Assembly (NCBI GenBank): GCA_021209875.1
Contig: JAGYVD010000006.1
Location: forward strand, 3,472,001-3,536,000
DNA: 64,000 nt
Direction of reading: 5' to 3'
Source: Rosellinia necatrix
Lineage: Eukaryota; Ascomycota; Sordariomycetes; Xylariales; Xylariaceae
Shown here: one piece after another, positions 14,542 through 26,400 of the stretch
Layout: each line of letters starts with the position of its first letter
Numbering within the stretch: position 1 is the stretch's first letter
The notes under the pieces: generated by a model
The model's database searches: none
What the model saw: only the letters and a program-made list of their open reading frames with translations
Told to the model about the DNA's origin: nothing
Position numbers and translations under genes: made by a program

Positions 14542-16075
14542 TTACTCGGCAACCCAGACGGCGGCCATACCCATGCCGGTACCGACGCACATGCTGGTGA
14601 CGCCAACCCTCTGTCCGCGGCGGCGCAGCTCGTAGAGGAGGGTGCTGACCTGGCGGGCGCCGGTGCAGCCGAGGGGGTGACCGAAGGCGATGGCGCCGCC
14701 CTTGGGGTTGATCTTGTCGAGGGGCAGGCCGAGCTCGTTGGCGCACCAGAGGCACTGGGAGGCGAAGGCCTCGTTGATCTCGAAGATGTCGACGTCCTCC
14801 TTGGCGAGCCCGGTCTGCTCGAAGACCTTGGGGATCGCCTTCCAGGGGCCGACGCCCATGAGGAGCGGGGCCACGCCGACGACGGACGCGGCCACGAACT
14901 TGCCGAGGACACGCTGGCCGAGCCGCTCGGCGGTGCTGCGCCGCATCATGAGCACGGCGGCCGCGCCGTCGCTGATCTGCGACGCGTTGCCCGCGTGGAT
15001 GCTGCCGTCCTTGGCGAAGGCCGCCCTGATCTTGCCCAGCGACTCGGCCGTGATCCCGTCCCGCACGCCGTCGTCCCTGCGCACCGTCACCTGCCGCGTC
15101 TCGCCCGACTTGGGGTCCTCGAACTTGACGGTCAGCGGGTGGATCTCCTCGTCGAAGAGGCCGGCCGCCTGCGCCTTGACCGCCTTCTGGTACGACGAGG
15201 CCGCGAACGCGTCCTGGTCCGCCCGGCTGATGTGCCGGTCCTTGGCCATGTTCTCCGACAGCACGCCCATGGGCACCTTGCAGTTCGCCGACTCCGGGTG
15301 CGACTCGAGGAGCTCGGAGAACTCGGTTACGGCGGCGGGGCTGGGATGGGGAGATTGTCTGTTAGCTTTTTTTTTTGGTGCTAAGATGAGGATGGTGGCA
15401 CTGTGGGACCGGGAACGTAAGGGGGAAAAGAAAAATATGCGACAATTTTCTGCCCCCCGGGGGAAAAACGAATGCGGAGGGATTTGTGAGATGTCGTTAA
15501 AAAAAAAAAAAAAACGTACCCGTATTGAAGACTCATGCTCTCAACGCCGGCGCCGATGCCGACCTCAATCATGCCGGCGCGGATCTGGTTCGCGATGTCG
15601 ACGCAGGCCTGCAGGCCCGACGAGCACTGGCGGTTGAGGGTGCGCACGGCCGTGGTCTCGGGGAAGCCGGCGACGAGGGCGGCGGCGCGCATCTCGGTGG
15701 CACCGCCGCCGGGCGCCAGGACCTCACCCACGCACACATCTTCTACCAGCGCCGGGTCGATCTTGGAGCGCGTGATGATGCCCTTCAGGGCCCCGGCCAT
15801 CAGGTCCGCCGCCGGCGTGTCCTTGAAGGCGCCCTTGCCGCCCTTGGTGAAGGCCGTGCGGAGACAGGCGGTTATGACGATCTATAGGACGAGACGAGAC
15901 GAGCTAGTCAGTATCGCTGGCCTTGTACGATCTTCCGGTCAAACAAAGGGAGGGGGGGGGGAGGGTTATCGGCCCAACATACATCATCGGGGTTCTTCTG
16001 GAGGATCCTGTCTCGGGCGGACTTGGAGCCAGAGATCTGGCCCGAGATCTGCGTTAGTCTTTCGATGGCTGTCAT
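14542..16075 (-). CDS. POT1: Peroxisomal 3-ketoacyl-CoA thiolase
   Basis: Last step of peroxisomal beta-oxidation: thiolytic release of acetyl-CoA from 3-ketoacyl-CoA. Exons on the minus strand: 16075-15983, 15881-15520 and 15340-14542, giving 417 residues, the usual length. The N-terminus (RL-x5-QI at residues 6-14) resembles a PTS2 signal. Catalytic residues are present: Cys in NRQCSSGLQAC, His in GHPLGCTGARQ and Cys in SMCVGTGMG; NEAFA is also present. Intron 2 starts GTACG followed by about 15 T. The two large exons are very GC-rich and exon 1 is not. The gene lies just outside the cluster; its thematic link to fatty acids may be chance. Confidence 0.93.
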
Positions 16076-18317
16076 TTTGGGATATCTGTCAGCGATGGAG
16101 TTCTGTCGGCGAGGTTGCTGCTTGCTGCCTTGTTTCGGTCTGGAGGACAAGAGAGGTAAGTGGCAATGGGGGAGAAAGAAGGGCGGTACTCACCACCCAT
16201 TTTTCTTGTTTATGTATGACTAGCTTTCGGAGTTGGTCCACAAATGCGACTAGGTGTTCTTAGATCCGCGGGTACTTCGATCAAGTAATCCTCTTTCTCT
16301 TGGGTGGGTGTTTGTTGGTTGGTGAGCGTGGGAGTGAGTTCGGAGCGTTCGATGAGGAAAGAATGAGTGCTCCTGACAAACCTGCAAAGATAAATCGATT
16401 CGACTTGGACCTCGGGACTTGCCTAGCTCGGTTGGCGCATCTCTGTCATGCACGCTATGCTACCATGTCCGGCGCATTGCAGCGCATCGCAGCAGCGCCG
16501 TTTCCCCAGGTGCGCTAATACTGATGTCAGAAGGGTGTCCCCACTTTCCAACCGCCGAGGTCGAACGAGTGCGACATCCCATTGGCCCAAGACTGTGAGC
16601 CTCTTGGCATTAGTAGGCTCCTCCTTCACATGCCAAATATCTCTTGCTCCCGGAAGCGACTTGCGCTGTCGGCTGTCTCGGCCAGTAACCAAGTGTATCC
16701 GACCGTCGAGCCCGACCCTGTGATTACCCTGTGATTACTTACCCTGTATCTACTTGTATTACATGAACCTCTGGTTATTCAGAACAACATATGCTCTTAT
16801 ATTGGGGTTATTACTGAAACGGTATACATATAAACCCGGGTGGGCACTAGGGCACTTATCCTTCTTGTACCACCAGATTGTACCGACGGGGTCGACGGGG
16901 ACGCTTGCAACATCATGGGAAGCCAAGAGAGAATCAGATCTAGGTATGGTTTAGACCGAACGGCAGCGATATTATGAAGAAAACATTTATCTTTTGTTTC
17001 ACGGCAGGTATCTCAAAGACAGGAAAAATAGGAAGATTAGTCGTATCAAGGTGGTGCCACCCGCTTCCAAAATTGGGACGCATACAATGTGGTGACTTAA
17101 CAGCCTCTCGAAATGTTGTTGATGAGCACAATATAATTAAAACATACCACGGCCCCGGAAAAGAACGCTTCCTACAAATCCTATCAGGCACACTTCTTTC
17201 GTGCCAGATGACGATAAAGGCATGGCGTAGTTGCCTTTACACGTAATGGAAATATCTAGTCATGCGTGTTCTTAGTAATGATAAGCCGTGGTGGTGAGAC
17301 TAGTGGAACAATATCTGCTGTGTTTATGTTTGACAAACCGGCATGTTGATAAACAATACTTCAGCTTCGCCTTGCCAATAAGAAGCCCATAACTTATTTA
17401 CTCTTCCAGAAGAGAGTTTAACTAGCGCGTGAATCGCAAAAAGATAGCCACTTGACATTGCCATCTTACCACTTATACTAGTCAAGGAGATTATCTTATA
17501 TGTGTGTACGGATCTCTACCGAGTAGGCCATAAGAAAAGCCAACGGTTGCACTAAGAGTAACATCAATATCCTCCTGGCAACAAATCTTCAATACCTATC
17601 TTCAGGAGATTAGGAGCAAGGCTTCGGGGTTGCTTGTCTTCGATTAAACTAGAAGATGAACTAATATTATCGTCATGTTACCCAGGATATATCTCTGCAA
17701 ACATCGATTGTACTCCCATGATTGATTACCAACTCCCTTCTTAAGCCCCCCGGAGCGGCATTAAGCATTCTGGTAAACCTTCCTCGGCCTTTTTACGAGT
17801 GTTCACGGAGCCATGGGTACCTACAGGGGCTGTGATGGTCCATCTCTCTCTCTATCTCTTTTTTTTTTTTTTAGAAGGGGTTGCGGACATCAGTTGCTCC
17901 CTTACATTGTTACTCGGCAACTCGCAGATGGCCGTCAAAAGAGCCGAGCAGCGTGTGATGTGTGTTGCGTGCTACGAGGCCCATCTGGACGTCGCTGGGT
18001 TTTGATGGTCCCTCCCTACATTATGTCGTGCCAGAAATCGTCGTCAGCTACCCTAGCTTTTGTGGGAACAACGGAGCCATCAAGGCTCGGCTCCTGGAGT
18101 GTTACCCGCCGCTGCGATCCGAAATGCGAAGGCGACGCTAAGATACTTGATACTTTGCTCACTTTGGTGTCATATATAATATCCAGGGTCTCTTTTAACT
18201 CCAACATGTACACCGCTCTGGATCGACGACTACTTTGGCGGACGCCTCGACGCTCTCGCCTGGAAAGCAGACTAAATCGGTATCTCAAGTAGTCTACCAC
18301 GCCCACCTGTTGACACA
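16076..18317. other. Intergenic, thiolase / unknown gene
   Basis: About 2.2 kb. Upstream regions of two divergent genes, with an AT-rich centre (16.7-17.8 kb). Short ORFs here show no domain or family pattern and I do not call any. Confidence 0.45.
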
Positions 18318-18827
18318 ATGAGGTATTCCAATGCCGAACTTGTCGTAAGAGCCCACCGGTTCCCTCTATTCACATACTCCTTGCCAGATGAAACACCTTA
18401 CTTACCTCCGAACGTCAGCGAATCGGCACGGAGAAGGGCCTCGACGACGGCTGGCCGGCCTACTACGGCTCGCTGCGAGCCGACGACCCCAGCATCGAGC
18501 ACCGGCTGGACATCGCCGCGGTGGCCGAGGGCTACGCGGCGTTCCCGGTCCGGGCGGCCAACCGCATGCGGGCGGCGGTCGGGTACCGGTCGCGGGACCT
18601 GTACCGGCTGGCGCACATGCTGCTGGTGGTGCAGGAGAAGGAGATCTACGACGCCGACACGATGGCGCGCATCCGCACGTGCACCTGGGACCGGCTGCTG
18701 GGCGAGGCCGGCGTCATCGAGCGCGGCGCCCACGCCGCGTCCCGCCCCTGCGGCGCCATGGAGATCCTCCACGCCGCCGGCCTGCGACGACTGGTCCACG
18801 ACAGCGGCAGCGGCAGCGGCAGCGGCA

Positions 18828-18858
<31 letters not shown>

Positions 18859-19326
18859 CATTGATAACCCCGCGGAGGTGCGCGGCTTCGTGACGCGACT
18901 CGCGTCCGTCTCCTGCGATGCCCGCATCATCGCTCCCCCCTCTCCCCGCTCGCCCGGCCTCTCCCCGCTGGAGGTCGCGGCCGTCCTGTGCGCGGAGGTC
19001 TGGTGCACGTGGGCCACCCGGGACCTGAATCACCTGCCGCCCGCGGGCGCCCTCGCGGGGCTGTTCGGGCGCGGCGTCGCGGAGGAGGTCAAGGCGCTCA
19101 AGGAACGATTGGAGATAGGTTCGGTGGCCACCCCCCTTTTCCCTCCCTTCCCTTCCCTTTCCCGCCCCTGCCCCCCTTCGACTGCCTGTGGAAATAGCAC
19201 TGACAAAAAAGACTTACAGCGTATACCTCCGAACGGGTGAAGGAGAATATCTTGCATTGGTGTGGCAGGGATGCAGTGTTTCTCAACGAGATCGACGCTC
19301 TCGCCAGCTTTGTCAACGATTTATAA
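18318..19326 (+). CDS. Unrecognised protein, 277 residues, with an internal Gly-Ser/poly-Gly repeat
   Basis: Not a family I recognise. Exons 18318-18344, 18419-19118 and 19220-19326 join in phase. The third exon gives a clean C-terminus (ENILHWCGRDAVFLNEIDAL). The GC-rich middle reads well (GLDDGWPAYYGSLRADDPSI; VAEGYAAFPVRAANRMRAA; YRLAHMLLVVQEKEIYDADT) and looks helical and soluble. A Ser-Gly repeat grading into poly-Gly at about residues 130-148 comes from a GGCAGC/GGC microsatellite. Several tryptophans and cysteines are scattered, without a metal-binding pattern. No signal peptide or membrane segment. The donor of intron 2 (GTTCGG) is weak. The exon model rests on frame and splice signals only. 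Confidence 0.6.
18803..18856 (+). repeat. (AGCGGC)n/(GGC)n coding microsatellite
   Basis: Trinucleotide-phase repeat inside the unknown gene, coding a Ser-Gly then poly-Gly tract. Likely length-variable. Confidence 0.9.
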
Positions 19327-21043
19327 TGTGTTTCGCCCATGTGTGTCTAAGAGTGAGGTATTTCGGTAGCTAAATGTGATGAAAGGATACGGGTTAAGGG
19401 ACGAGGCGGATGGCGTTGCTTAAGCAGCTTTACGAAATCTTTATGTAAGCTCCCTTAGAATAATGGAAAACGAAAAGAGCATTACAATTGTTCGGTGGCT
19501 TGTTTCGATAGATGCGTCACGTACGTGACGGCGGCATTCGGGCTAGGAAGACATTTATATATGCTGACCTATACGCCGCCCGTAATTAATTTTTCGTAAA
19601 TAAGTTCTTTATTTAGTCATAGACAGTAATTTAGCCTTTGCCTACCCTTTATCAAGATCTAGGGAACTTATGGTAACGTATAGTTCATGACGATAGAATC
19701 ATGATAGTAAAGCGGATGTGTATGCCGTACTGAGTAGCGTAGGAGTGATCACAGTGATCGTAGCACTCTTAAGCCGCCCCTAATTTCTACGTTGATAGAC
19801 ACCAGTCTGTTGAACTGCTGCATTCCAGCTGCTCTCTCCAGTTTACCATTGACTCGATTCGACCAATCTGAGCCCAAAAACGACCCGAAGAACAGATACG
19901 TAAGGCTACGGGTATCAACAAGGGTGGGACATACGTTGCCGTAGGAGTCGGACACGCTGATGTTTTTAATATTATTAGCGGGGTCAGAATCAATTAAAGA
20001 AATATGTAAAATAATAACAATACTATAAAAAAAAGACTAGGGATAATTTATATGACTTTATATTTATTTTTATTATTTTATTTGGTAGTATAGCAAGCCC
20101 GTGAAATGGTAGAGACACAACCTCTTCGGGGACCATGTTAGACCTGCTATGGTTTCTTACTACGGTAGGTCTGTACGTAGTATCCTTTTCTAGACCCTCC
20201 GACGGAGGGAAGCTGGACATGACCCGCACTTGCCACCTCATTTATATCCTACAAACAATTTAAGACGTTTTTTTTGTCTGTCAAATGATATAGTGAATAG
20301 CGATTATTTATTAACGAACCAGTACGGCTGTAATGTTGCCTACGGCGTTTTGTCAGAAGTGGCGCTACTGGCCCTCTTGTAGGCACGTGTCATGGGCAGT
20401 CCGGCCTGTAGTAAGTTCTGCAGTTTAATATAAGCCGAACAGCCTACGGGTCGGGCAGCTTACGGGCCAGACTGCCTACTGGTCGTTTTGTTATAAGTGG
20501 TCTTAATGGCCCACGTATAAGAGGTCTAGTAGGACCACTTATAACAAAACATTAAATTTTTTTTTTTTCTTTCATAAAAAAAAAAAAAAAGCTTTATCAA
20601 ATATCTGGCCGATAAGCCGTTCAGCTTATATTAAGAATTATATTATTCATATGACAAGAATTCAGTGGCAAGTGGCTGGCAATATCCAGCTTCTTTTGTT
20701 TTTAGTGTGCAATTTGGGTAAGGTAACTTACTTAGATCTGCAGCTGACGTTTCCTCACGCGATGCGGGGATTAATATCCAGCCGCTGATGTTGTTAATAC
20801 ACCATGCTCGCCGAGAGCCCTGGGCAGAGATGGAATGGCATAATTAGCCCTATCTGCTCATAAGCAGCACAACCATGAGTGAGCCTCAATCGTATGTATG
20901 CATTGCCAACTAAGCATGTGAGTGGCGCCTTTGCGCTCAAATAAAGACCCAGGAACTACCTGTTTTGGAGAGGCAGACACGCCGTATTTGTAGCTTAGGA
21001 GGCCAAGTGCTCTTATCTGTTATTTTGACTATGGAATACCTAT
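19327..21043. other. AT-rich gene-free stretch at the left border of the cluster
   Basis: No gene supported. It holds a 16-base palindrome CGTCACGTACGTGACG at about 19514, several A/T tracts and the foldback structure at 20427-20632. It separates general metabolism genes from the biosynthetic genes. Confidence 0.55.
20427..20632. mobile_element. Foldback/MITE-like element with nested inverted repeats
   Basis: Inner arms are a perfect 18-base inverted repeat, 20485-20502 (GTTTTGTTATAAGTGGTC) against 20533-20550. Outer arms at 20427-20442 and 20617-20632 match at 14 of 16 bases after inversion. The interior is AT-rich with A and T runs. No coding capacity, so at most a non-autonomous or decayed element. 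I did not find clear target-site duplications. Confidence 0.5.
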
Positions 21044-23006
21044 CTATGGACGAGATACCGCCTTCAACTCAATCAGAGGGCCGTTTTTCCATGATGTGAA
21101 GATGTCCTCCAATTCGTAGCGAGACGTGGGATCCGGGCCCTTGCCACTGCGCTTCCCATTTACCCACCGGTCGGGGCACAGGCGCACATCGTACTGGTAC
21201 ATCATGGTCGCGTACAGGATAGAAATCCCGAGGTAGGCCAGCGGCTTCCCGATGCAGCCGCGCGTGCCGGCGCTGAAGGGCAGGAACGCGCTGGACGCGC
21301 GCTTGACGAGGTCCGGGGTGACGACGGTGCCGTCTGCGAGCGTCGACCCGGGAATCCACCGCTCGGGCTGGTACTTGTGAGGGTCGGGGAAGTACACCGG
21401 GTCGTGGTGCATGGCCGAGACCGGCACTCCGATGTTGGTCCCGCCGGGGATGAAGGACCCGTCCACGACCACGCCGCAGGGCTCGACTTCGCGCCGTAGG
21501 ACCGAGCCCGCGGGAGGCGCCATGCGCAGAGCCTCCTCGATGCATGCGCGCAGGTATGTGCACGAGTTTAGTTCGGTGCCCTGGCGGATGTCATCCACGC
21601 TCGAGAAAGTTTGGCGCACTTCGTCCTGTAATTTCTTGAGTTGAGCCGGCTGGTGCAGCAAGTAGTACAGTGCCGAGGAGATAGTCGTGGATGTGGTATC
21701 GCCACCTGTGTGTGCGCGTGTTAATCTAACCGGGCTGCAATAGGACGTGGGACAAGGGGTGTGTTTGTGCATGTGTATGTGTGTGTGTATGTGTGTGTGT
21801 GACCTACCAGCCGTGATCAAGAGAATAACCTCTTCCTTGAGCTCCTCCAGTGGGATGGTCTCGGCGGCATCAACGCCAGCCCAGAGCCAAGTCATGAAAT
21901 CCTTCTTGCCTTTGAGGCCCGTGGCCATTTCTTGCGCACGAGCAGCCGCAGCTTGTTCGACAAAGTCGTCGAAGGGCTTGCTCGAGCGCACCCATCGCGA
22001 CAGGATTAGCCATCGAAGCTTGAGGCTGACGAGCGGGAACACCGCCGAACCAGTCTAGAATCGTTAGAATATTCCCCCATTTAAAGAAAAAAAGAAAAAA
22101 AGAGAACGTGGCACAGCCCAGGTATGTTTCGATCACTTCACTTACGACGTTCTCACCCCACATCCCCTCGTGGATGATCTCTTCGAAGTCTCGGCGTTCT
22201 TGCTTTCGCATCATGTCAAAGGAATCACTCAAGGACAAGTCACTGGAGAGGTCAAAAGAGTAGCGGTTGATCCAGACGGCCCAATTCTTCGGTGAGCTCC
22301 ATTGATCTTGCGATCCGGGTGCTTCCTTGTTGTCGACAATCCATCCCTCTTGGTTGTCATCCCCCAGGTGCTCCAGACACCGCAGCAGAGTAGCGACGTG
22401 CTTCTTAATCGCGACCTCGGCCTCTTTCAATGCGTTGTCGGAGAACCCATATCGTAATACACGACGCTTGCGGGCATGAATATCTTTATCGATGACGGAA
22501 AACAGACTGGCCTTCTCGGGGTTCCTTGGGAAAGCCAGGTATGAGTCTGCCTTCTTCGCGTACCGACTGTTGGTGTATAGCATTCTCACCGCATCGGGCG
22601 AAGCGATGCTCAACCTATTCGGCCCATAGCGAACAATCCGGCCATAGCGTTCGTGTAGCTTGTGGAAGTTCTGGGCCTCGTCTTTCTTCACGATATGGAA
22701 CGTGTTGTATAAGTCGGAGATGCGCGCGAATAATGGACCGGGGTGTGCCCTGAGGGGATGGAAGGCGAGCCGAAAGACGACAACAGAGACGCCCCATGCC
22801 TATCGCATACGTATTAGTCTGGCTGTGGATTATGACGTATAGCACATGGGAAAGGGAAATTCCCGGGTCTGGGGAGGTGTATAGCGAGCGGGACGAGATA
22901 GGGAAGTACTTACACTCAGGAAGGCCAGCAATAATGTGATTGTCGGATTAGAACTAAGACTAATATCCGGCTGGAACAGCCAATCAAGTCCCAAAACGCC
23001 AACCAT
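21044..23006 (-). CDS. Cytochrome P450 monooxygenase (cluster P450-1)
   Basis: Exons on the minus strand: 23006-22914, 22799-22146, 22054-21808 and 21705-21044, all in phase, 551 residues. N-terminal hydrophobic anchor (TITLLLAFLS and next exon), so probably ER-bound. P450 signatures: I-helix AGGDTTS, K-helix EEALR, YQPERW, and the haem loop FSAGTRGCIG with Cys near residue 480. Divergent from the FAS-alpha gene over a ~430-base promoter, which suggests joint expression and a role on the fatty acyl product. Intron 3 has a TG microsatellite about 20 bases from its donor. The substrate and oxidised position cannot be read from sequence. Confidence 0.93.
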
Positions 23007-23433
23007 GACTGGCTAAAGTGATCAACAGAGCTGGTGGTGGCAGAGATCCGGTTCGTTTGGCGGCATGTCCAACTTGTCCATCATCCAACTTATTTACCGA
23101 AGTATAGTTAAGACACCTGAGGTGTATGAGACGGGCGAGTATGGTCAGCAACCAAGATGTGGGTCTTGCCATAATGGTGTCAAGATAGTCATCCCCTACT
23201 CCATGCACCGTGCATGTGGTAAGGTGATGCTATGGTAAAACATGACTAGAAATCAGAATAATAGCGGAAATATTGCGCGGGTGCCGATCGGCCGAACGGG
23301 GTCTTGGAGCTGTGTAAAGTACATGATAACCGACGAGGAATGCCCAATGTCTGTGCAGGCCGGACTTCTTGTTGACGCTACCCTATGCCGGCGGTGTAAA
23401 TTATACGTATGAAGATTTCAAAACACCGGCATC
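23007..23433. promoter_or_regulatory. Divergent promoter, P450-1 / FAS-alpha
   Basis: A 427-base region between two opposed start codons. It contains no exact TGACGTGA motif; the nearest is TGACGCTA at about 23374, too weak to call. Confidence 0.6.
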
Positions 23434-26400
23434 ATGCGGCCCGAAGTCGAGCAAGAGCTCACCCACACGCTCCTAGTTGAGCTACTAGCGTAGGACCTCC
23501 CCAGACTCCTCTTGATGGGCAATCTGTTAATAGTATTCACGTAGGCATCAGTTCACCTTTCCAGTCCGGTGGTGAGTTCGGAGAACTTCTGCTTTGCGTC
23601 GGTAGAAACCTACTGACTGCCGTGGCGTAGGATCGAAACTCAGGATGCAATCTTGGGCGAGATTGGTGCCGAGCGCATCGTGGAGATCGGCCCATCCAAT
23701 ATTCTTACCAATATGATGAAGCGAACCTGGCAGGATAAGTTTCATGAAGTGGACTTATCTCGAGGCGTTACCAGACGTATTCTCGGTCCTCAGGGTGATC
23801 ATGCAGAGATGTATTACCTCCATGCTAAAACCGACGTTGAGGAGGCACCAACGCCAGCATCACCTTCAGACAATGTGCAAAAAGCTGCCATCACTGAACC
23901 ACCGCCACCGCCTGGCCAACTGGCCGAATCGCGGTCCTTTGCCAACCCGTCCGGGCCCAATCTTTCGGTAGACAAGATCTTGGACGCTGAGACGCCCGTT
24001 ACTTCAATTGTGATGGCGATAGTGGGTACGAAACTGAAGAAGAAGACCGGGGAAATATCCCTGGGCAATACGATAAGTAGTCTTGTTGGTGGTAAGTGTG
24101 ATCGCCTATTGTCAATGTACAAAACTAATTGTTGAAGGTCGTTCTACACTCACAAACGAGATAATTGGGGATCTACACAAAGAATTCGGCGATAAGCTGC
24201 CAGACAAAGCCGAGGAGTTATCACTGGGGGACCTGTGTGAAACCCTGTCTTTGCATCACAATGGTAAACTAGGCAAGCAGCTGGAATCTATCCTTAGCAG
24301 GCTGGTGTCGTCGAAGTTCCCACCGGATTATGCTGGCTCAACTATACGTCGAATCTTGACCGATCAATGGGGCCTTGGCCCAATGAGACAGGATGCAGTG
24401 CTGCTGCTTGCTCTTGGCCAACAGCCAGAGTCACGCTTGTCATCCCCAGAAGCCCTGAGGTATCTGTCCACCTTGGCGACACAGTATTTTCAACAGCAAG
24501 GGCTACAACTTCCTTCTGGCGGGTCTTCAAATGGCCAAGGCGCTGCAACGGCTGTAGATGCAAAGATGTTGCAAGCAATGAACGAAAAAAACTCGGCACT
24601 TGCCAAAGAGATAATGGGAGTCTTGCAACATCACCTTCGGGGACCTGAAGGCGAGATATCCCAAATAACAACCGAGAACGCCGAGGCGGATTCGGCCCGC
24701 TTGTTGGATATCTGGGTTTCAGAGCACGGAGAAGACTACGCTGATGGCATCATGCCGAAATTCGATGTAAAGAAACAGCGGCTATTCGATTCCTATTGGA
24801 ATTGGAACGCACAAGATATATGCACCATGTTCGAGTTGTGTCGGAGACCACGAACCGAAAACGATGTCTTACTCATCCGAGAAATGTCGGACGCCATCGT
24901 CAACCGGGCATGTGACCGATCGGTAGCACAAATACGATATCTGATCTCCAAGGAGTGCCAAGGAGAAAATGGGAGGTCAGCCAGATGCAATTTGATGCAG
25001 TCGCTTCTGGAGACTTGCCGCGATTCGCTAGACCGCGATCCCGTCTTTATACAGCGAACGGTCGATATGGCACCCTTGACTGCCGTAGATAACAAAGGAA
25101 GGATTCAATATCAAGAGATCCCTCGTACCATCAGCACACCGAAGGTTACGAAGTCATCGCAAATTCCCATCAGTACTTACAACAACAGAGGCATGCCGGT
25201 GTACTCCCACGAACACACAGTGGCCTATCAGTTTGATTTGGAGACTATGAGGGATTCTGGGTTATCCCTTAGGGGAAGAAACGTATTGATAAACGGTGCT
25301 GGGAAGAGATCTATCGGCATACACATCCTTCGATGCCTTCTCGAGGCGGGAGCAAGAGTGACTCTGACCACCAGTAGCTACTCCCCCGAGACGACTCAGG
25401 CATACCAAGCAATATATGCTCGGTACGGATCCCGTGACTCGGTGCTGCGCGTCTTGCCTTACAACCAGGGCAGCAACCGAGATGTCTCGGACCTGATCCA
25501 ATACTTAGACTCCGACCCAGAATGGGATCTCGATTACATTATCCCGTTTGCGGCGATATCTGAAAATGGCAGAAGCGTTGAGGACCTGGATTCGAAATCC
25601 GAGATCGCGCACCGGCTGATGCTCACCAATCTTGTGAGGCTTCTTGGCGGCATTGCTAAGAGCAAGAGGTCCAAAGGCATTACTACGAGGCCGGCTACAG
25701 TATTGCTACCTCTTTCTCCTAATCATGGCCTTATGGGGAATGACGGACTATACTCTGAGTCAAAGAGGTCGCTTGAGGTTCTCATGACCAAGTGGTACTC
25801 CGAATCCTGGAGAGAGTACTTGTCATTCTTCGGTGTGATCATCGGCTGGACCCGGGGCACAGGCTTGATGACCGAGAATGATATCGTATCGCAAGCTGTT
25901 GAAGCTCTGGGCGTACGAACATTTGCTGCCGATGAGATGGCTGCCAACATCATGTGCCTTATGGCCGGCAGTTTGAATGACGAGTGCCAGGCCGGTCCGT
26001 TGCTTGTTGACATTGGCGGCGGTTTAGGCAAGGTTGACGACTTTAAAGACAAGCTTTCATCAATCCGACGCGACATGAATGAGTACGCAGAGATACGCAG
26101 GGCATTGGAAGACGAGAAACTGTTAGATGAAGCATGTGTGAATGGCAAGACTCGAGCACCTGTTATTGTTGAGGACCCAGTGCCTATTAAGGCCAATATA
26201 CGACTACCACTCCCAACACTCCCCGACTACGAAACAGAGATAGCACCGCTAGCGTCTCTCCAAGGCATGGTCGACCTCTCACGCGTCGTGGTGGTGACTG
26301 GCTTTTCCGAACTTGGACCATATGGAAGCAGCCGAACGCGATGGGAAATAGAGGCAAACGGTGCTCTTTCCCTCGAAGGCTGTGTGGAAACAGCTTGGAT

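Noticed and set aside
14323..15384. 353-codon plus-strand frame over the thiolase
   Set aside because: A shadow of the GC-rich thiolase exon; the minus strand has all thiolase catalytic motifs.
14542..16075. Thiolase as a member of the biosynthetic cluster
   Set aside because: It is a standard-length housekeeping peroxisomal enzyme, 5 kb outside the left border, without the shared promoter motif.
18398..19033. 211-codon minus-strand frame over the unknown gene
   Set aside because: Poly-Ala shadow of the GGC/AGC repeat; the plus strand has matching splice sites and a better sequence.
23370..23382. TGACGCTA in the FAS/P450-1 promoter as a motif copy
   Set aside because: Only 6 of 8 bases match.
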